Below, piece by piece: positions 1 through 6,143 of a DNA stretch of 8,856 nt. A program made the translations under genes and the position numbers. The DNA comes from Gammaproteobacteria bacterium. Its GTDB lineage: Bacteria; Pseudomonadota; Gammaproteobacteria; Pseudomonadales; UBA7434. Each line of letters begins with the position of its first letter. Position 1 is the first letter of the stretch. The notes beneath the pieces were generated by a model. It saw only the letters and a list, made by a program, of their open reading frames with translations. It made no database searches and was not told the origin of the DNA. The stretch spans positions 1 to 8,856 of the forward strand of contig JAJRPK010000085.1 of NCBI GenBank assembly GCA_024280785.1, given 5' to 3'.

Positions 1-270
1 GGGCATACGACCGTGCACTGAGTTGAAACCGTGAGAATTACTTAAAAAATAGGTGGGTGTTTTTGATGAACAACCAATACCCGATATTTTAGCCACGTTG
101 TGTGGCTCAATAGACAGCTCAAAACAAGCTTGTACCAGCGCAGCGCTGATCGAGTCATGCCCACAGCCCGCACAAAGTGTCGACAGTGGGCCCTCGTAAT
201 CTTTTTTGGTATAACCCACATCATTGACAGGTAAATCAGGATGACGAAAGGATGGTCTAATAAACGACAT
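1..270 (-). CDS. korB: 2-oxoacid:acceptor oxidoreductase, thiamine-diphosphate (beta) subunit KorB, N-terminal part only
   Basis: The first 90 residues are visible and the rest lies beyond the left edge. They start MSFIRPSFRH and contain LCAGCGHDS (residues 32-40), SGIGCSS (63-69) and HGRMP (86-90), which are the signature blocks of the beta subunit of the 2-oxoacid:ferredoxin oxidoreductase family. C33, C36 and C67 have the spacing expected for three of the four ligands of the beta-subunit [4Fe-4S] cluster; the fourth should lie outside the window. The subunit binds thiamine diphosphate and carries out oxidative decarboxylation of a 2-oxoacid to an acyl-CoA, with electrons leaving through the cluster. 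The ATG at 268-270 is chosen because the family block begins about 30 residues later; only a weak GAGAAA-like ribosome site precedes it. It follows korA by 104 bp on the same strand. The substrate (2-oxoglutarate is the usual one for this type) is inferred, not shown. Confidence 0.9.
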   Translation of the reverse strand, partial: MSFIRPSFRHPDLPVNDVGYTKKDYEGPLSTLCAGCGHDSISAALVQACFELSIEPHNVAKISGIGCSSKTPTYFLSNSHGFNSVHGRMP

Positions 271-314
271 AGTTTTCTCGTTAGAGCCGGCTACAGCTCT
301 TTTTAATCAGATAA

Positions 315-343
315 ATAGTATTTCTTTCTTAAGTCTTAAACAA
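315..343 (-). promoter_or_regulatory. possible internal promoter ahead of korB
   Basis: On the minus strand TTGTTT (338-343) is followed after exactly 17 bases by TACTAT (315-320), a passable sigma-70 pair inside the AT-rich 104-bp korA-korB gap. The gap is long for an operon, so a separate start for korB is possible. The match is moderate (3/6 and 4/6) and AT-rich sequence yields such pairs by chance. Confidence 0.22.
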
Positions 344-374
344 ATTCAATCTAACATGAAATGAATTTTGACAA

Positions 375-2216
375 TTAGCCAGCGACATCACGTTGCTCAC
401 CAGAAAGTCCTTCTTGATGCTCGACAATAAAATTCTGGATAAAACGCGCGACAATTGGCATCCCATCGTAATTAGTCAAAGCCACCAATTTAGCGGGATT
501 TATTTCAAGTTCATTAATTAACAACGAACGCATTTGCGCGTCTCTATTTTGATCAATCACATAAACAATTTCATGCTGGGCGATAAACTCCTCGACCTCA
601 TGATTAAACGGAAAAGCTCTCAGACGCATTGCGTCCATTGCCATCCCCTGTCTTTTAAGGTTCTCTAACGCTTCTTCGGCTGCATGATTACTGGTGCCGT
701 AATAAATCACAGCGGCTTTACAACCACTCAGTTTGCCGGGAATAGTTTCTGGCTTGGGCACGTAGCCCTTCGCTGTCTCCCACTTTCTCTCAAGGCGTTG
801 CATATTCTCGACATACTTTTCGCCACTTTCTGTGTAAATCGCATATTCATCGCGCGAGGTTCCACGAGTAAAAAAGGCGCCCTTGGTAGGGTGAGTGCCA
901 GGATAAGTGCGGTAAGGAATCGCATCACCATCAACATCCAGATAACGGCCAAAACGGACAGTCATAGCCTCAAGGTCTTCAGCACTTAGAACTTTGCCGC
1001 GATCGTACTTTCGGTCTTCATCCCACTCTAGAGGCGCGGACATATGATCATTCATACCCAAATCAAGATCACTCAATACGATAACCGGTGTTTGCAATCT
1101 ATCGGCCAAATCAAAGGCCTCGACACCAAAATCAAAACACTCTTTAGGTGTCGCAGGATATAAACACACTTGCTTAGTATCGCCGTGTGAGGCGTAAGCA
1201 CAAATAGTTACATCGGATTGCTGAGTTCGGGTCGGCATACCCGTAGACGGCCCGGAACGTTGTACATCGACTAACACCACCGGCACTTCGGCAAAGTAGG
1301 CCAAGCCCAAAAACTCGCTCATTAATGAAACCCCTGGCCCGCTAGTTGCGGTAAATGCTCGCGCCCCATTCCAGTTAGCGCCTATCGCCATACCAATCGC
1401 GGCCAGTTCATCTTCGGCCTGAACGATCGCAAAATTCTTTCTTCCTGTACCCGGGTCGATGCGCAGGCGATTACAGTACTTGTTAAACGCATCGACAACA
1501 GACGTCGACGGTGTAATTGGATACCAGGATACAACCGATACGCCACTGTAAATGGCGCCTAGCGCAAAAGCAGCATTGCCATCGAGCAAAATAGAATCGC
1601 CGCATTTATCCGAAGCTTTTACTTGAATTCCCAACGGACATTGATAGTTGTCTTGTGCGTATTGGTAGCCCAATTCCAAGGAATGTATATTGGGCGCGAT
1701 CAACTTTTCTTTACCTTGAAATTGGTCCGCTACCAAATCCTTCAATACGGTGAAGTCCATATCAAGCAATGCTGCCAGCGCCCCGACATAGAGAACATTT
1801 TTAAATAATTGGCGCTGCTTTGGATCACTGTATTCACGAATACAAATCTCGGTAAGGGGCAAACCAATAAAAGTAATATCTTTACGCAGCAACCGAGGAT
1901 CTAAACGTTTGGTGCTATCGTAAATAAAGTAACCCCCCGGTTCGACTTCTTCCACATCCTGCATCAAGCTTTGCGCGTTGACACCCACCATAATATCAAT
2001 GCCGCCACGGCGACCGAGATGCCCTTTTTCGCTAACCCGGACTTCGTACCAAGTCGGCAAGCCCTGAATATTAGACGGAAAAATGTTTTTAGGGCTGATC
2101 GGGATGCCCATACGAAAAATAGCCTTCGCAAACAGGTGGTTGGCACTGGCAGAACCGGTGCCGTTTACATTGGCGAACTTAATAACAAATTCATTAATCG
2201 ATTGAATACTGGTCAT
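375..2216 (-). CDS. korA: 2-oxoacid:acceptor oxidoreductase, fused gamma-alpha subunit KorA
   Basis: The protein has 613 residues. Residues 1-195 are the gamma domain (glycine-rich NVNGTGSAS at 17-25). Residues about 210-600 are the alpha domain, with the family motif YPITPSTS at 232-239, QAEDE at 266-270 and TSGPGVSLMSE at 291-301. It has no ferredoxin domain of its own, so electrons must pass to KorB and then to the neighbouring iron-sulfur flavoprotein. With KorB it would oxidise a 2-oxoacid, probably 2-oxoglutarate, to the CoA thioester in the cytoplasm, or work in reverse. The frame is open to a TTG at 2228, but I prefer the ATG at 2216: a GAG lies 7 bases upstream of it, whereas nothing Shine-Dalgarno-like precedes the TTG. 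It is 53 bp downstream of the flavoprotein gene and 104 bp upstream of korB, all co-directional. The exact substrate cannot be read from the sequence. Confidence 0.92.
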   Translation of the reverse strand: MTSIQSINEFVIKFANVNGTGSASANHLFAKAIFRMGIPISPKNIFPSNIQGLPTWYEVRVSEKGHLGRRGGIDIMVGVNAQSLMQDVEEVEPGGYFIYDSTKRLDPRLLRKDITFIGLPLTEICIREYSDPKQRQLFKNVLYVGALAALLDMDFTVLKDLVADQFQGKEKLIAPNIHSLELGYQYAQDNYQCPLGIQVKASDKCGDSILLDGNAAFALGAIYSGVSVVSWYPITPSTSVVDAFNKYCNRLRIDPGTGRKNFAIVQAEDELAAIGMAIGANWNGARAFTATSGPGVSLMSEFLGLAYFAEVPVVLVDVQRSGPSTGMPTRTQQSDVTICAYASHGDTKQVCLYPATPKECFDFGVEAFDLADRLQTPVIVLSDLDLGMNDHMSAPLEWDEDRKYDRGKVLSAEDLEAMTVRFGRYLDVDGDAIPYRTYPGTHPTKGAFFTRGTSRDEYAIYTESGEKYVENMQRLERKWETAKGYVPKPETIPGKLSGCKAAVIYYGTSNHAAEEALENLKRQGMAMDAMRLRAFPFNHEVEEFIAQHEIVYVIDQNRDAQMRSLLINELEINPAKLVALTNYDGMPIVARFIQNFIVEHQEGLSGEQRDVAG

Positions 2217-2240
2217 GATAAAACTCAAATGGGGTAGAAA

Positions 2241-2261
2241 TGTTCGTTGTTCGTTGTTCGT
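2241..2261. repeat. 7-bp tandem repeat, three perfect copies
   Basis: TGTTCGT occurs three times in direct succession at 2241-2247, 2248-2254 and 2255-2261. It lies in the 53-bp gap between the flavoprotein gene and korA and so would be part of the operon mRNA. The minus-strand unit reads ACGAACA. No function is evident. Confidence 0.9.
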
Positions 2262-2269
2262 TACCGGGC

Positions 2270-4060
2270 TTAAGATTTGCCGGCTTTAGCGACGCTATAA
2301 AAGTATTTTTGCATATCCCACGCGGTGGTAGGGCAACGTTCCGCACACAGCCCGCAATGAAGACAAAGATTCTCATCCTTAACCAATACGCGCTCGGTCG
2401 GAAGAACCGCAGATACATAAAGGTCCTGTGTCAAATTAGTCGACGGTGCGCTTAACTTTGCCCGCAATATTGGTTCGTCATCTGTCTCGGTAAATGTTAT
2501 GCAATCGGTTGGGCAGATATCAACGCAAGCATCACATTCGATACAGCGATTTTCGGTAAAGACCGTTTGTACATCGCAATTTAAACAACGCAACGCTTCG
2601 CTAAAACCACTTTCAAGATTAAAGCCTAACTCTACTTCAAGCTTGCGATCTTTCAAAAGTTGATCTTTTTCAGCATGAGGCACTTTAAACCGGTCGTCAT
2701 CCGTAATTGGGCTATCGTAACTCCACTCATGAATGCCCATTTTCTGTGAGATTAAATTAGTCAGCGGCGGCAATCGCTCGTGCACGTCTTTACCACTGCA
2801 AAACTTATCAATCGACACAGCAGCTTGGTGACCTTGCGCCACTGCAGTAATAATATTTTCAGGACCAAAGGCTGCATCACCACCAAAGAAAACATGGGGC
2901 AATGTAGACTGATAGGTAATTTTATCTACCGATGGACACTCCCAACGATCAAAATCAATCCCTAGACCTTTTTCAATCCAAGGAAAGGAATTCTCTTGGC
3001 CAACCGCAATTAATACATCGTCGCACTCAATTAGCACAAGATCTTCGCCGGTAGGAACCAACGAACGTTTAGCCTTCTCGTCGTAAACCGCATCGACCTT
3101 TTCAAATAACATGCCACTGAGCTTACCGTCGGTTAAGACAAATTCCTTCGGCACATGATTATCGAAAATGGGGATATCTTCGGCCATTGCATCATCTTTT
3201 TCCCAGGGCGATGCTTTCATGTCAGCGTAGGGGCTTCTAACCACCACTTTAACTTCGTCGCCACCTAAACGCCGAGCGGTACGACAACAATCCATCGCCG
3301 TATTACCGCCACCTAACACAATAACTTTGCGACCAATCTTATCGACATGTTCAAAGGCTACGCTAGACAACCAGTCAATGCCGATGGCAATATTAGCACT
3401 AGCTTCTTCGCGGCCCGGTATTTGTAAATCACGCCCTCTTGGCGCTCCTGTACCCACAAATACGGCATCGTAGTTTTTATCTAAAACTGATTTCAGGCTA
3501 TCGACATATTGATTAAAGTGGGTCGTTATGCCTAAATCTAAAATCAAATCAACTTCTTCATCAAGCACTGTTTCCGGAAGTCGAAACGAAGGGATTTGAC
3601 TGCGCATAAAACCCCCTCCCTTTTTATTCTCATCGTAAAGCTCTAACTGGTAGCCCAGCAGTGCTAGATCGCGAGCGACGGTAAGAGACGCTGGACCCGC
3701 GCCAATTAGCGCAATCGTCTTACCATTTTTTTGCGTAGGCACTGACGGAATACGACCACTTAAATCACCCTTATTATCGGCAGCGACTCGCTTAAGACGA
3801 CAAATGGCAACGGGCTCTTCGCCACCATCGTCCCCTTCTAATCGACCGCGACGACAAGCCGGCTCGCAGGGCCGATCACAGGTTCGCCCCAGCACTCCGG
3901 GAAACACATTGGATTCCCAATTAATCATATAAGCATCGGTATACCGCTCGGCCGCAATCAGACGAATATATTCCGGAACGGGCGTGTGCGCCGGACACGC
4001 ATACTGACAATCAACCACCTTGTGGAAGTATTCAGGGTTGGAAATATCAGTAGGCTTCAA
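2270..4060 (-). CDS. GltD-like FAD/NAD(P) oxidoreductase with C-terminal double [4Fe-4S] ferredoxin domain (KorC-type electron-transfer subunit)
   Basis: The protein has 596 residues. The N-terminal part is the glutamate-synthase-small-subunit type iron-sulfur helical domain, with C18, C22, C61, C65 and C69 (CQYACP and CDRPCEPAC). The FAD fold begins at GAGPAS (120-125), the NAD(P) fold at GGGNTAMD (250-257), and GGDAAFGPENI (393-403) closes the FAD site. The C-terminal 100 residues add two CxxCxxCxxxCP motifs (C506-C516 and C566-C576). This matches electron-transfer flavoproteins that connect NAD(P)H with iron-sulfur centres. Placed directly ahead of korA and korB, it probably serves as their NAD(P)- or ferredoxin-linked partner. 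From memory, Azoarcus and Thauera have a comparable three-subunit 2-oxoglutarate:NADP oxidoreductase. The frame is open to a TTG at 4078, but the TTG at 4060 follows an AAAGGA at 8 bases and gives the start MKPTDIS, which I prefer. A stand-alone glutamate synthase small subunit is less likely because no gltB is beside it. Confidence 0.88.
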   Translation of the reverse strand: MKPTDISNPEYFHKVVDCQYACPAHTPVPEYIRLIAAERYTDAYMINWESNVFPGVLGRTCDRPCEPACRRGRLEGDDGGEEPVAICRLKRVAADNKGDLSGRIPSVPTQKNGKTIALIGAGPASLTVARDLALLGYQLELYDENKKGGGFMRSQIPSFRLPETVLDEEVDLILDLGITTHFNQYVDSLKSVLDKNYDAVFVGTGAPRGRDLQIPGREEASANIAIGIDWLSSVAFEHVDKIGRKVIVLGGGNTAMDCCRTARRLGGDEVKVVVRSPYADMKASPWEKDDAMAEDIPIFDNHVPKEFVLTDGKLSGMLFEKVDAVYDEKAKRSLVPTGEDLVLIECDDVLIAVGQENSFPWIEKGLGIDFDRWECPSVDKITYQSTLPHVFFGGDAAFGPENIITAVAQGHQAAVSIDKFCSGKDVHERLPPLTNLISQKMGIHEWSYDSPITDDDRFKVPHAEKDQLLKDRKLEVELGFNLESGFSEALRCLNCDVQTVFTENRCIECDACVDICPTDCITFTETDDEPILRAKLSAPSTNLTQDLYVSAVLPTERVLVKDENLCLHCGLCAERCPTTAWDMQKYFYSVAKAGKS

Positions 4061-4068
4061 CAGAAGTA

Positions 4069-4074
4069 TCCTTT
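4069..4074 (-). promoter_or_regulatory. ribosome-binding site that selects a TTG start for the flavoprotein
   Basis: On the minus strand AAAGGA lies 8 bases ahead of the TTG at 4058-4060. The longer reading from the TTG at 4078 would put this site inside the coding sequence and has no comparable site of its own. Confidence 0.6.
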
Positions 4075-4078
4075 GCAA

Positions 4079-4454
4079 AAACTAAGACGAAAAATCAGGT
4101 TGCGCTATGGGGCAATCTTAGCGGCGGCTCGTTCAATAACCGCCCTTAAGAACCAAATCGTACTTTAGCCCCGCGTAAACCTGCTCATGTTATTTTTTGA
4201 GCGACAGAACTTCAAGCGGATAGATCAAAAGTAACAAAGATTGATTGAATATGCCTGCTTTTGGAAGCTAAAGCCAATGGGATGCGGCGTAAAATGCTAG
4301 CTAAATCAATAATTTGTGGCATTTTCATCGGCATGCACAACACCCTTAAATGAACACGGCAACTCACCCCACTAGCCGTAACTCATCATGCCATTGTTTT
4401 GATCGGTTTTCGCCCGCGATTAAAGAGGATTATTATGATGAACAATCTTTAGAC
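4079..4454. other. gene-poor region between the kor cluster and the lexA promoter
   Basis: This stretch of about 375 bp separates two divergent units, the minus-strand kor genes and plus-strand lexA. It must hold the kor promoter and leader. The best minus-strand candidate I see is TTGGCT, 18 bases, CATATT in the 4250-4280 area, which is too weak to call. I find no LexA box, tRNA, convincing terminator or supported gene here. An open frame of 64 codons that begins at 4350 has no ribosome-binding site and runs through the lexA promoter, so it is not annotated. Confidence 0.55.
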
Positions 4455-4482
4455 TTGCCTAATACAAATAACTGGATATACT
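4455..4482 (+). promoter_or_regulatory. sigma-70 promoter of lexA
   Basis: TTGCCT at 4455-4460 and TATACT at 4477-4482 are separated by 16 bases, a good sigma-70 pair. Transcription would start near 4489, leaving a leader of about 80 bases before the lexA ATG. The -10 element sits inside the first LexA box, as expected for repression by blocking RNA polymerase. Confidence 0.7.
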
Positions 4483-4487
4483 TACAG
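4472..4487 (+). promoter_or_regulatory. LexA box 1 (SOS operator) over the lexA -10
   Basis: CTGGATATACTTACAG fits the CTG-N10-CAG rule for gammaproteobacterial LexA sites, with an AT-rich centre and one perfect ACAG half. It overlaps the -10 hexamer and is centred about 90 bp ahead of the lexA start codon. Confidence 0.75.
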
Positions 4488-4488
4488 A

Positions 4489-4504
4489 CTGTGGATTTAA
4501 CCAG
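4489..4504 (+). promoter_or_regulatory. LexA box 2 (SOS operator) at the predicted transcription start
   Basis: CTGTGGATTTAACCAG also fits CTG-N10-CAG, with a perfect CTGT half. It follows box 1 after a single base, a centre-to-centre distance of 17 bp, and covers the predicted start of transcription. Paired operators before lexA are known in E. coli, where the spacing is wider. Confidence 0.75.
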
Positions 4505-4554
4505 TAGACTATTTTTGGCGATTCAACCCTTACTACAAGATTAAACGTCTTAAT

Positions 4555-4562
4555 AAAAGGAA
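4555..4562 (+). promoter_or_regulatory. ribosome-binding site of lexA
   Basis: AAAAGGAA ends 8 bases before the ATG at 4571, ideal spacing, and fixes the lexA start. Confidence 0.8.
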
Positions 4563-4570
4563 CCAGCAAT

Positions 4571-5170
4571 ATGAAGCTTACCTCTAGGCAGCAACAGGTA
4601 CTCTCTCTCATAAGGTCCTATATTCAAGACACGGGTTTTCCTCCTACCCGTGCCGACATTGCCCATGAGTTTGGTTTTAAATCAGCTAATGCTGCCGAAG
4701 AGCATTTAAAAGCACTGGCACGAAAAGGCGCTATAGAAATCATTCCCGGAACCTCTCGCGGTATCCGCTTGCTCGACGACACTCCCATAGGGCTCCCCCT
4801 CATTGGTCGCGTCGCCGCCGGAACTCCTATTTTGGCAGAAGAACATATCGATGATTACTGCGATATTTCCCCCAGTTTTTTTCAGCCCAGAGCCGATTTT
4901 TTACTTCAAGTGGTCGGTGAAAGCATGCAGGACATTGGCATCTTCGACGGTGATTGGCTCGCCGTGCATAAAACACAACAGGCGAATACTGGCGATGTTA
5001 TTGTCGCCAGGGTGGACGATGAAGTTACCGTCAAACGCTTTCGAAAAACTCGCAGTAAACATATCATTCACCTCGAACCAGAGAATGAAGGCTTCAATGT
5101 TATTGAGGTCGATCTTCGTGAACAGTTTTTTGCGATAGAAGGGTTGAGCGTAGGAATTATTCGACGCTAG
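4571..5170 (+). CDS. lexA: LexA, SOS-response repressor and self-cleaving protease
   Basis: The protein has 199 residues, close to E. coli LexA (202). Residues 1-70 form the winged-helix DNA-binding domain (LTSRQQQVL, then [10 protein letters not shown] and [14 protein letters not shown]). The scissile bond is A83-G84 in GRVAAGTPI. The catalytic serine is S118 in VGESMQDIG and the general base is K155 in EVTVKRF, so the Ser-Lys peptidase is complete. LexA binds CTG-N10-CAG operators; RecA bound to single-stranded DNA stimulates self-cleavage and derepresses DNA-repair genes. Two such operators lie over its own promoter, showing autoregulation. The start is fixed by AAAAGGAA 8 bases ahead. In Pseudomonas sulA follows lexA, but here only a convergent small gene lies downstream, so lexA looks monocistronic. 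The stop codon lies at the start of a 24-bp tandem duplication. Confidence 0.98.
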   Translation: MKLTSRQQQVLSLIRSYIQDTGFPPTRADIAHEFGFKSANAAEEHLKALARKGAIEIIPGTSRGIRLLDDTPIGLPLIGRVAAGTPILAEEHIDDYCDISPSFFQPRADFLLQVVGESMQDIGIFDGDWLAVHKTQQANTGDVIVARVDDEVTVKRFRKTRSKHIIHLEPENEGFNVIEVDLREQFFAIEGLSVGIIRR

Positions 5171-5210
5171 TCTAGTAAAGTGGCATGACGCGAGTCTAGT
5201 AAAATAGCAT
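5163..5210. repeat. 24-bp tandem duplication starting inside the end of lexA
   Basis: Unit 1 (5163-5186) and unit 2 (5187-5210) agree at 21 of 24 positions. Unit 1 starts with the last lexA bases, GACGCTAG, which include the TAG stop; unit 2 has GACGCGAG, so the stop is not repeated at the same place. Both units then carry TCTAGTAAA and end in GCAT. It fills most of the 53-bp gap before the convergent small gene. Confidence 0.9.
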
Positions 5211-5223
5211 ACAGAAAAGAAAG

Positions 5224-5508
5224 TTAGTGCAGAACTCTGTCGGCAGAAGACAGTTCATCGTCATCCTGATCAGATTTAATCATTTGCATTTGGGATGCTG
5301 TTTCTATTCCAGCATGAATCATAGCTCGTGCGACTTCGAGGCGGCCATTGGGCATGTAGGCTTTAGATTCATCTGAGAAACGAATAGTCATAAGAGCTTC
5401 GCCATCTCCCTCGCTATCGGCTCGTTGCAAGACGATATCACCATTAACCAATTCTACAATTTCAAGAAAAGACGACACAAAATTCTCCACTGCAGTAAGA
5501 GTCGCCAT
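5224..5508 (-). CDS. small acidic protein of unknown function
   Basis: The protein has 94 residues, starting MATLTAVENF. It is rich in Asp and Glu, with few Lys and Arg, and has an acidic tail (SDQDDDELSSAD). There are no cysteines, signal peptide or membrane segment. The middle (GDIVLQRADSEGDGEALMTIRFSDES, given here only as landmarks: NGDIVLQR and LMTIRFSD) looks like beta strands, followed by a helical stretch ARAMIHAGIETASQM. I do not recognise a domain. It lies between lexA (convergent, 53 bp away) and topA (same strand, 209 bp upstream). In Pseudomonas I recall small hypothetical genes in the same place between lexA/sulA and topA, so it may be a conserved neighbour. The coding call rests on length, a full ATG-to-stop frame and a protein-like composition; the ribosome-binding site is weak. 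Confidence 0.7.
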   Translation of the reverse strand: MATLTAVENFVSSFLEIVELVNGDIVLQRADSEGDGEALMTIRFSDESKAYMPNGRLEVARAMIHAGIETASQMQMIKSDQDDDELSSADRVLH

Positions 5509-5570
5509 GTTAGCATTTATCGCTCTAAATTGCAGCCGGAAATTCCAAACATTCCATCAAGCCTCTCTCC

Positions 5571-5609
5571 GCCCACTGCCTATGCCCACTGCCTATGCCC
5601 ACTACCTAT
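5571..5609. repeat. 13-bp tandem repeat, three copies
   Basis: GCCCACTGCCTAT is repeated at 5571-5583 and 5584-5596, and with one change (GCCCACTACCTAT) at 5597-5609. Each unit can be seen as a heptamer plus a related hexamer. It lies in the 209-bp gap downstream of topA, upstream of the small acidic gene. The rest of this gap shows no gene or convincing terminator. Confidence 0.9.
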
Positions 5610-5717
5610 GCAATACCTCATAAAACTGAGCGCTCACCCCTATAACTGCATTGGCCCACACGACACCAATCTCTGAGCCGCTTGTTATTGATCACAAGGC
5701 AAGGTTTCTTGCTAAGA

Positions 5718-6143
5718 CTACTTTTTTTCCTTAGCTTTGGCCTTACTTTTAGGCTTGGCTTTTGCTTTCGACTTGGCTTTCGCCTTTGCTTTAGGTTTAA
5801 CGGTTTTTTCTGTAATTTGCCACTGCCCATTGGCGTAATCGGCTCGCCAACCCGTCGCTTTACCGTCGACTTCGGTCATCAAGTACTGCTCTTTGATTTT
5901 ACGCTGATAGCGAATTTGTACTCGATTGCCGTCTTTATCCGCAACAGGGCCCTCCATCAAAAAATGGTACTTGGGATCAATTTCAGATTTGTGCGGCAAT
6001 ATTTCGTCGACGTAAGGCGCGCGAGTCTCACGATTTTTAGGAAACTGGCTAGCCGCCAAGAAAATACCCGCCGCACCGTCACGCAAAATATAAGTGTCAT
6101 CAACTTTCTGACACTGTAGTTCAGGCATAGGGACCGGATCCAT
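5718..6143 (-). CDS. topA: TopA C-terminal domain and lysine tail, in the -1 frame relative to the main topA frame
   Basis: This 141-codon frame starts at an ATG (6141-6143) that overlaps the AAAA run where the main topA frame goes wrong. Its sequence ([57 protein letters not shown]) is the conserved last domain of gammaproteobacterial topoisomerase I, which normally follows directly after the PPK of the third zinc ribbon. Residues 116-141 form a tail in which lysine occupies nearly every second position (14 of 26), with Ala, Ser and Pro between; such tails are known in actinobacterial TopA, where they aid DNA binding and processivity. It is best read as the displaced end of topA. It could be made by frameshifting or by internal initiation, but the only Shine-Dalgarno-like GAGG lies 13 bases upstream of the ATG, which is far. 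Confidence 0.85.
   Translation of the reverse strand: MDPVPMPELQCQKVDDTYILRDGAAGIFLAASQFPKNRETRAPYVDEILPHKSEIDPKYHFLMEGPVADKDGNRVQIRYQRKIKEQYLMTEVDGKATGWRADYANGQWQITEKTVKPKAKAKAKSKAKAKPKSKAKAKEKK

Noticed and set aside
283..305. AGAGC/GCTCT hairpin followed by TTTTT as an intrinsic terminator on the plus strand
   Set aside because: No plus-strand gene leads into it; on the coding (minus) strand there is no T run after the stem.
2217..2228. TTG start for KorA giving an extra MSFI, which looks like the KorB start MSFI
   Set aside because: No ribosome-binding site precedes the TTG, while the ATG at 2216 has a GAG at suitable distance; the likeness to KorB is four residues and probably chance.
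4350..4544. Open frame of 64 codons directly upstream of lexA on the plus strand
   Set aside because: It has no ribosome-binding site, starts well before the predicted lexA transcript start and runs straight through the promoter and both LexA boxes. No recognisable protein features.
5237..5253. CTGT...ACAG near the end of the small acidic gene as a third LexA box
   Set aside because: The halves are 9 bases apart instead of 8, the centre is not AT-rich, and it lies at the 3' end of a gene.
5699..5712. GCAAG/CTTGC hairpin just after the topA stop as a terminator
   Set aside because: Stem of only 5 bp, and no T run follows on the topA strand; the T-rich stretch lies on the opposite side, where no transcript is expected to end.
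5682..6119. 145-codon plus-strand frame rich in Leu, Phe and Arg
   Set aside because: It is the antisense shadow of the lysine/alanine tail and C-terminal domain of topA; no ribosome-binding site or family features.
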